From NCBI GenBank assembly GCA_905202125.1, contig CAJKQX010000055.1, forward strand, positions 1 to 17,180: a stretch of DNA of 17,180 nucleotides. The letters run 5' to 3'. This DNA comes from an uncultured Prevotella sp. (GTDB taxonomy: Bacteria; Bacteroidota; Bacteroidia; Bacteroidales; Bacteroidaceae). Under the pieces are notes generated by a model that did not search any database, was not told the DNA's origin, and saw nothing but the letters and a program-made list of their open reading frames with translations. Each line of letters opens with the position of its first letter. Positions within the stretch are counted from its first letter, which is position 1. Both the position numbers and the translations under genes were made by a program. Shown piece after piece: positions 14,604-17,180 of this stretch.

Positions 14604-14770
14604 GCATTATTCATAGGATTCCGATGCGAGAATACCTTATGGCTGTGCATCAGCGGAAGCACAACGATGCCGGTGCAGAATGTAGTAAACCCTACTTTCA
14701 GAGAAAGAGTGAGCATTTCGCTGAGGTGCATTCAGTTGGGATTCGTAGCGGGAAGTTCTATGAATAATGC
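14604..14770. mobile_element. Long form of inverted-repeat element B (MITE-like)
   Basis: A 167-bp element is bounded by a perfect 13-bp inverted repeat, GCATTATTCATAG at 14604-14616 and CTATGAATAATGC at 14758-14770. The interior holds a second imperfect pair, TGCATCAGCG (14646-14655) and CGCTGAGGTGCA (14719-14730). Its left 20 bases recur exactly in the short copy at 10117-10136. No gene fits inside it. It lies 39 bp upstream of the tRNA gene. Confidence 0.6.
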
Positions 14771-14809
14771 AGTCTTGATGCGACGGCCGAGGACAAAAGC
14801 GGAGAAAGG

Positions 14810-14881
14810 GCTCCCATAGTTAAATGGATAGAACGAAGGTTTCCTAAACCTTTGATCCGGGTTCGATTCCCGGTGGGAGTA
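14810..14881 (+). tRNA. tRNA-Arg (anticodon CCT)
   Basis: A 72-nt cloverleaf. The acceptor arm is GCTCCCA with TGGGAGT, the first pair being G-U, followed by discriminator A; CCA is not encoded. The anticodon arm is AAGGT-TTCCTAA-ACCTT, giving anticodon CCT, which reads AGG. The T arm is CCGGG-TTCGATT-CCCGG. The D arm is short, with GTT/AAC pairing around AAATGG. A strong terminator follows within 10 nt, so the tRNA is probably transcribed singly. Confidence 0.93.
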
Positions 14882-14890
14882 CATTGAGGA

Positions 14891-14926
14891 CAACGACAGT
14901 GGCAAAGACCTGTCGTTGTTTTTTTT
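14891..14926 (+). terminator. Intrinsic terminator after tRNA-Arg
   Basis: A perfect 9-bp stem, CAACGACAG at 14891-14899 and CTGTCGTTG at 14910-14918, with a 10-nt loop is followed by eight consecutive T (14919-14926). Confidence 0.92.
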
Positions 14927-15102
14927 GTATGGACCGGCATGGCATCACCGATGAATTTGCCCAAACGATATTTTTTCTCTCTAAAAAAACTTAAAATATA
15001 ACGCGCGATAGATGTCAATCGGCAGAATCTGAGTATTTTTATGGTCGTCTCCATCCGGCGAATCACCGGCGGAGGCTATTTTCACATGATAAAATACAAA
15101 TA

Positions 15103-15702
15103 ATGATTATGAACGTAAAGAAACATTCAGGATGGATTATCGCGGGAGCAGTGATACTGATTCTCGCAGTGTGGAGCATCTCCGGATACAACGGACTGGT
15201 GCAGATGGATGAGAACGTGACCAACAAATGGGCCAACGTGGAGACTCAATATCAGCGACGGGCAGACCTCATTCCCAATCTCGTGAACACGGTGAAAGGA
15301 TATGCCAAGCACGAGAGCACCACTCTCGAAAACGTGGTGAAGGCACGCAGCGAGGCCACACAGATGAAACTCACGGCCGACGATCTCACAGCCGGGAAGC
15401 TGAAGGAATATCAGAAGGCACAGGGCAATGTGTCGGCAGCCATCGGACGTCTGCTCATGGTGGCCGAAAACTATCCCGAGCTGAAAGCCAACGAGAATTT
15501 CATAGCCCTTCAATCACAGCTCGAGGGCACGGAAAACCGCATCAACGTGGCACGCAAGGACTTCAACGACTCGACCAAGGAATACAACATGGCGATACGC
15601 CGTTTTCCCAAAAACATAATAGCGGGATTATTCGGATTTGACAAGAGAGACTATTTCGAGGCCGAAGGCGGTAGCGAGAAAGCGCCCGAAGTGAATTTCT
15701 AA
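15103..15702 (+). CDS. lemA: LemA family membrane protein
   Basis: A 199-residue protein with one N-terminal membrane helix (about 9-27, GWIIAGAVILILAVWSISGY) and a cytoplasmic or periplasmic helical-bundle domain. The LemA signature is clear: NKWANVETQYQRRADLIPNLVNTVKGYAKHE, then ENVVKARSEA, QGNVSAAIGRLLMVAENYPELKANENF and QLEGTENRINVARKDFN. Length and order match typical LemA proteins (about 180-200 residues). Starts at 15103 and 15109 are both possible. It is followed after 9 nt by the TPM-domain gene, a common pairing in bacteria. The biochemical role of LemA is not well defined; the pair is generally linked to membrane-associated functions. No convincing promoter box is seen in 14927-15102. 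Confidence 0.95.
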   Translation: MIMNVKKHSGWIIAGAVILILAVWSISGYNGLVQMDENVTNKWANVETQYQRRADLIPNLVNTVKGYAKHESTTLENVVKARSEATQMKLTADDLTAGKLKEYQKAQGNVSAAIGRLLMVAENYPELKANENFIALQSQLEGTENRINVARKDFNDSTKEYNMAIRRFPKNIIAGLFGFDKRDYFEAEGGSEKAPEVNF

Positions 15703-15711
15703 GTCTTAAAG

Positions 15712-16626
15712 ATGAGACAGCTGTTAGCATACATAGCCTTCATTGCTGTGCTGCTGCCGGTGGCCGCAGCACAGCAAAACGTGCGGACCTACAAGGTGAC
15801 TGACGTGCCCAACGTGCATGTAAGCGACAAAAACAGATACGTGAGCGACCCTGACGGCATACTGTCGGCCGCTGCACGCGACACTATCGACGCCATATTC
15901 GGCCGTCTCGAGAAAGAAACGGGCATAGAAGCCGCAGCCGTGATGCTTGCATCGATAGGTGAAGATGACATTTTCGAATTCTCCCACAAACTGTTCAGGC
16001 ATTGGGGTATCGGAAAAAAAGAACGCGACAACGGACTGCTCATCGTGTTTGTGAAAGATCAGCGCAAAGTGCGCTTCACGACAGGCTACGGCATCGAAGG
16101 CGTGCTGCCCGACATTGAATGCAAACGCATACAGACAAGGCTGATGGTTCCGGCTTTCAGAAACGGCGACTGGGACGCGGGCATGACCGCGGGTGCGAAA
16201 GCCGTGTACTCGAAGCTGGCGCACACGATGAAACCGGGGAAAAAGACAGACAGCGGCAGCAATACGCTGAACTACATCTTCCTGACTGTGGCCATCGTAG
16301 CAATGTTCATACTTCCGGGATATCTCAACAGACGCGGCAAAAAATGCAGATATTGCGGCAAGCATGCGCTGAAGAAAATGTCGTCGGATACATACAGGGC
16401 TCCTAACGGACACCGCATGAGAAAAGACGTGTATGTATGCGGCAACTGCGGACGCGTGACAGTGAAGCATACCGACATGGGCGGCGACGACCACGGCGCG
16501 CTGATGAACAGCATATTTCTGGCATCTATGCTCGGCGGCGGACGCCGGCACGGAGGTGGATTCGGCGGAGGAGGCAGCTTCGGTGGCGGAGACACGGGTG
16601 GCGGCGGCGCCGACTCGGGATGGTGA
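15712..16626 (+). CDS. TPM-domain membrane protein with zinc-ribbon and glycine-rich tail
   Basis: A 304-residue protein. Signal peptide 1-20 (MRQLLAYIAFIAVLLPVAAA). Residues about 42-172 form a TPM (YgcG-type) domain, with YVSDPDGILS, AAAVMLASI, FRHWGIGKKERDNGLLIVFVKDQRKVRFTTGYGIEGVLPD and FRNGDWDAGM. A membrane helix lies at 187-205. After it come two CxxC pairs, C212/C215 (CRYCG) and C243/C246 (CGNCG), which look like a zinc ribbon. The C-terminus is glycine-rich with GGGFGGGGSFGGGDTGGGGADSGW, as in many family members. It is the second gene of the LemA unit. TPM domains have been proposed as phosphatases or assembly factors; the exact job here is unknown. Confidence 0.93.
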   Translation: MRQLLAYIAFIAVLLPVAAAQQNVRTYKVTDVPNVHVSDKNRYVSDPDGILSAAARDTIDAIFGRLEKETGIEAAAVMLASIGEDDIFEFSHKLFRHWGIGKKERDNGLLIVFVKDQRKVRFTTGYGIEGVLPDIECKRIQTRLMVPAFRNGDWDAGMTAGAKAVYSKLAHTMKPGKKTDSGSNTLNYIFLTVAIVAMFILPGYLNRRGKKCRYCGKHALKKMSSDTYRAPNGHRMRKDVYVCGNCGRVTVKHTDMGGDDHGALMNSIFLASMLGGGRRHGGGFGGGGSFGGGDTGGGGADSGW

Positions 16627-16694
16627 CACGGGCGTGTGAAGCCACCACGAAGACATGCAACAAGAGCGCGGGTAGAGAAATATATCAACAAAAA

Positions 16695-16733
16695 AAGGTT
16701 CATCCGGATTCTGTGGTGATAAACCTTAATTTT
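16695..16733 (+). terminator. Weak hairpin after the TPM gene
   Basis: AAGGTT at 16695-16700 pairs with AACCTT at 16722-16727, with an added ATC/GAT inside, and AATTTT follows. It lies 68 nt past the TPM stop codon. The stem is short, so this is a tentative terminator. Confidence 0.4.
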
Positions 16734-16842
16734 CAGACACAATCAATGTGCTTCGGTGTAGGGAGGGTGTTGCAGAGCCTCAGCATTATCGATAAAATCA
16801 TAAAATGGTTTATCCGCAATTTCAAGTGATAGTTTTGTCATA

Positions 16843-16902
16843 ATGAGGGCTGAAGGCCCGAAAAGCGCCCAGCCCACCATCCGATTGAACGATATTAATT
16901 AG
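16843..16902 (+). other. Short open frame with GC-rich palindrome
   Basis: A 19-codon frame (begins MRAEGPKSAQP) overlaps an inverted repeat GGGCTG (16847-16852) / CAGCCC (16870-16875) with an inner GGC/GCC pairing. A TAGTTTTG box at 16830-16837 fits the -7 consensus. I think this is a structured repeat rather than a gene, but I cannot rule out a small peptide. Confidence 0.3.
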
Positions 16903-16984
16903 TCGACATTTATGAAATTTGGAGCGAAACGTTAATTTTGGACACCCTTCCTACTTTTGATACCTCGAGGTTGCGCATGCAAAT

Positions 16985-17003
16985 CCAAATTTTTAACATT
17001 TGG
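16985..17003. repeat. Short AT-rich inverted repeat in the gene-free end region
   Basis: CCAAAT (16985-16990) and ATTTGG (16998-17003) flank a 7-nt loop, followed by five T. It may be a weak plus-strand terminator. Another pair, AAAATCG (17056-17062) / CGATTTT (17087-17093), lies downstream. Otherwise 16627-17115 contains no gene that I can support. Confidence 0.3.
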
Positions 17004-17115
17004 TTTTTGTAGGACTTACTTCCGTTTTAGAAAGATACGAAGCCGAGAAACGGGGAAAATCGTACCCGGAAACGGGAAAAACCGTCCGATTTTGCGATTT
17101 TTATCCTCTTGATTT

Positions 17116-17180
17116 GCGAAAGGGCCCCTTTTGGAGTGCGAAAGGAACCCTTTCGGGAGGTGAAAGTGCCCCTTTCGGAA
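17116..17180. repeat. Tandem 22-bp palindromic repeat, cut by the window edge
   Basis: Three units with a 22-bp period begin at 17116, 17138 and 17160; the last is 21 nt to the window end. Each has the shape GnGAAAG-n-CCCTTT, that is, a GAAAGG-type left half and a complementary CCTTTC-type right half separated by two bases, so every unit is itself an inverted repeat. Unit 2 (CGAAAGG-AA-CCCTTTCG) is the best palindrome. More units may follow beyond the window. Confidence 0.75.

Noticed and set aside
14480..14731. Minus-strand 83-codon frame over element B
   Set aside because: It only reflects the repeat; the same short peptide pattern appears at the other B copy because of the shared 20 bases.
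14810..14881. tRNA-Arg as the attachment site of an integrated element
   Set aside because: No integrase gene and no direct repeat of the tRNA 3' end is present in the window.
15724..16656. Minus-strand open frame (310 codons) opposite the TPM gene
   Set aside because: It overlaps a well-supported gene and is rich in His and Ala without recognisable domains.
17116..17180. CRISPR array
   Set aside because: The units are contiguous with no unique spacers between them and no cas gene is present.

Overview
This looks like chromosomal DNA from a gut-type Bacteroidales bacterium (Bacteroidota). The signs are promoters with the phylum's TTTG / TAnnTTTG boxes, secreted GH43 glycosidases, an outer-membrane TonB-receptor-like protein with a carboxypeptidase-like N-terminal domain, and moderate GC with little Shine-Dalgarno signal. 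A Muribaculaceae- or Prevotellaceae-like host is my guess; I see no marker gene that settles the family.

Region 1 (1-6011) is a glycan-degradation locus. A single-domain secreted GH43 gene (96-1094, +) faces a minus-strand cluster: a large secreted two-domain protein of unassigned glycosidase-like type (6011-3999), a tandem two-domain GH43 protein 6 bp downstream (3992-2133), and a beta-phosphoglucomutase-like HAD phosphatase (2070-1381). Both convergent ends have hairpin terminators. Arabinose- or xylose-containing plant polysaccharide is the likely substrate class. No SusC/SusD pair or sensor gene lies in the window.

Region 2 (6012-9650) has a divergent intergenic region, then a long secreted helical-repeat (HEAT-like) protein with a C-terminal concanavalin-type (DUF1080-like) domain, then a 196-residue orphan protein.

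Region 3 (9650-14810) is minus-strand: a TonB-receptor-like outer-membrane protein, a membrane protein with a glycine-rich tail, and a tiny 82-residue protein. Two kinds of short inverted-repeat element (called A and B here) are scattered here. Each occurs as a long form (A 14262-14454, B 14604-14770) and a short stem-loop form (A 9710-9736, B 10089-10139), and A and B sit a few hundred bases apart both times.

Region 4 (14810-17180) holds a tRNA-Arg(CCT) with its own terminator, a LemA / TPM-domain gene pair, and about 550 bp without a clear gene, ending in 22-bp palindromic tandem repeats cut by the window edge.

The most unusual signals are non-coding: a promoter block of about 52 bp duplicated in front of two unrelated genes (3-54 and 11532-11585), including a conserved spacer, and the paired A/B elements, one of which separates a good -7 box from the tRNA gene.
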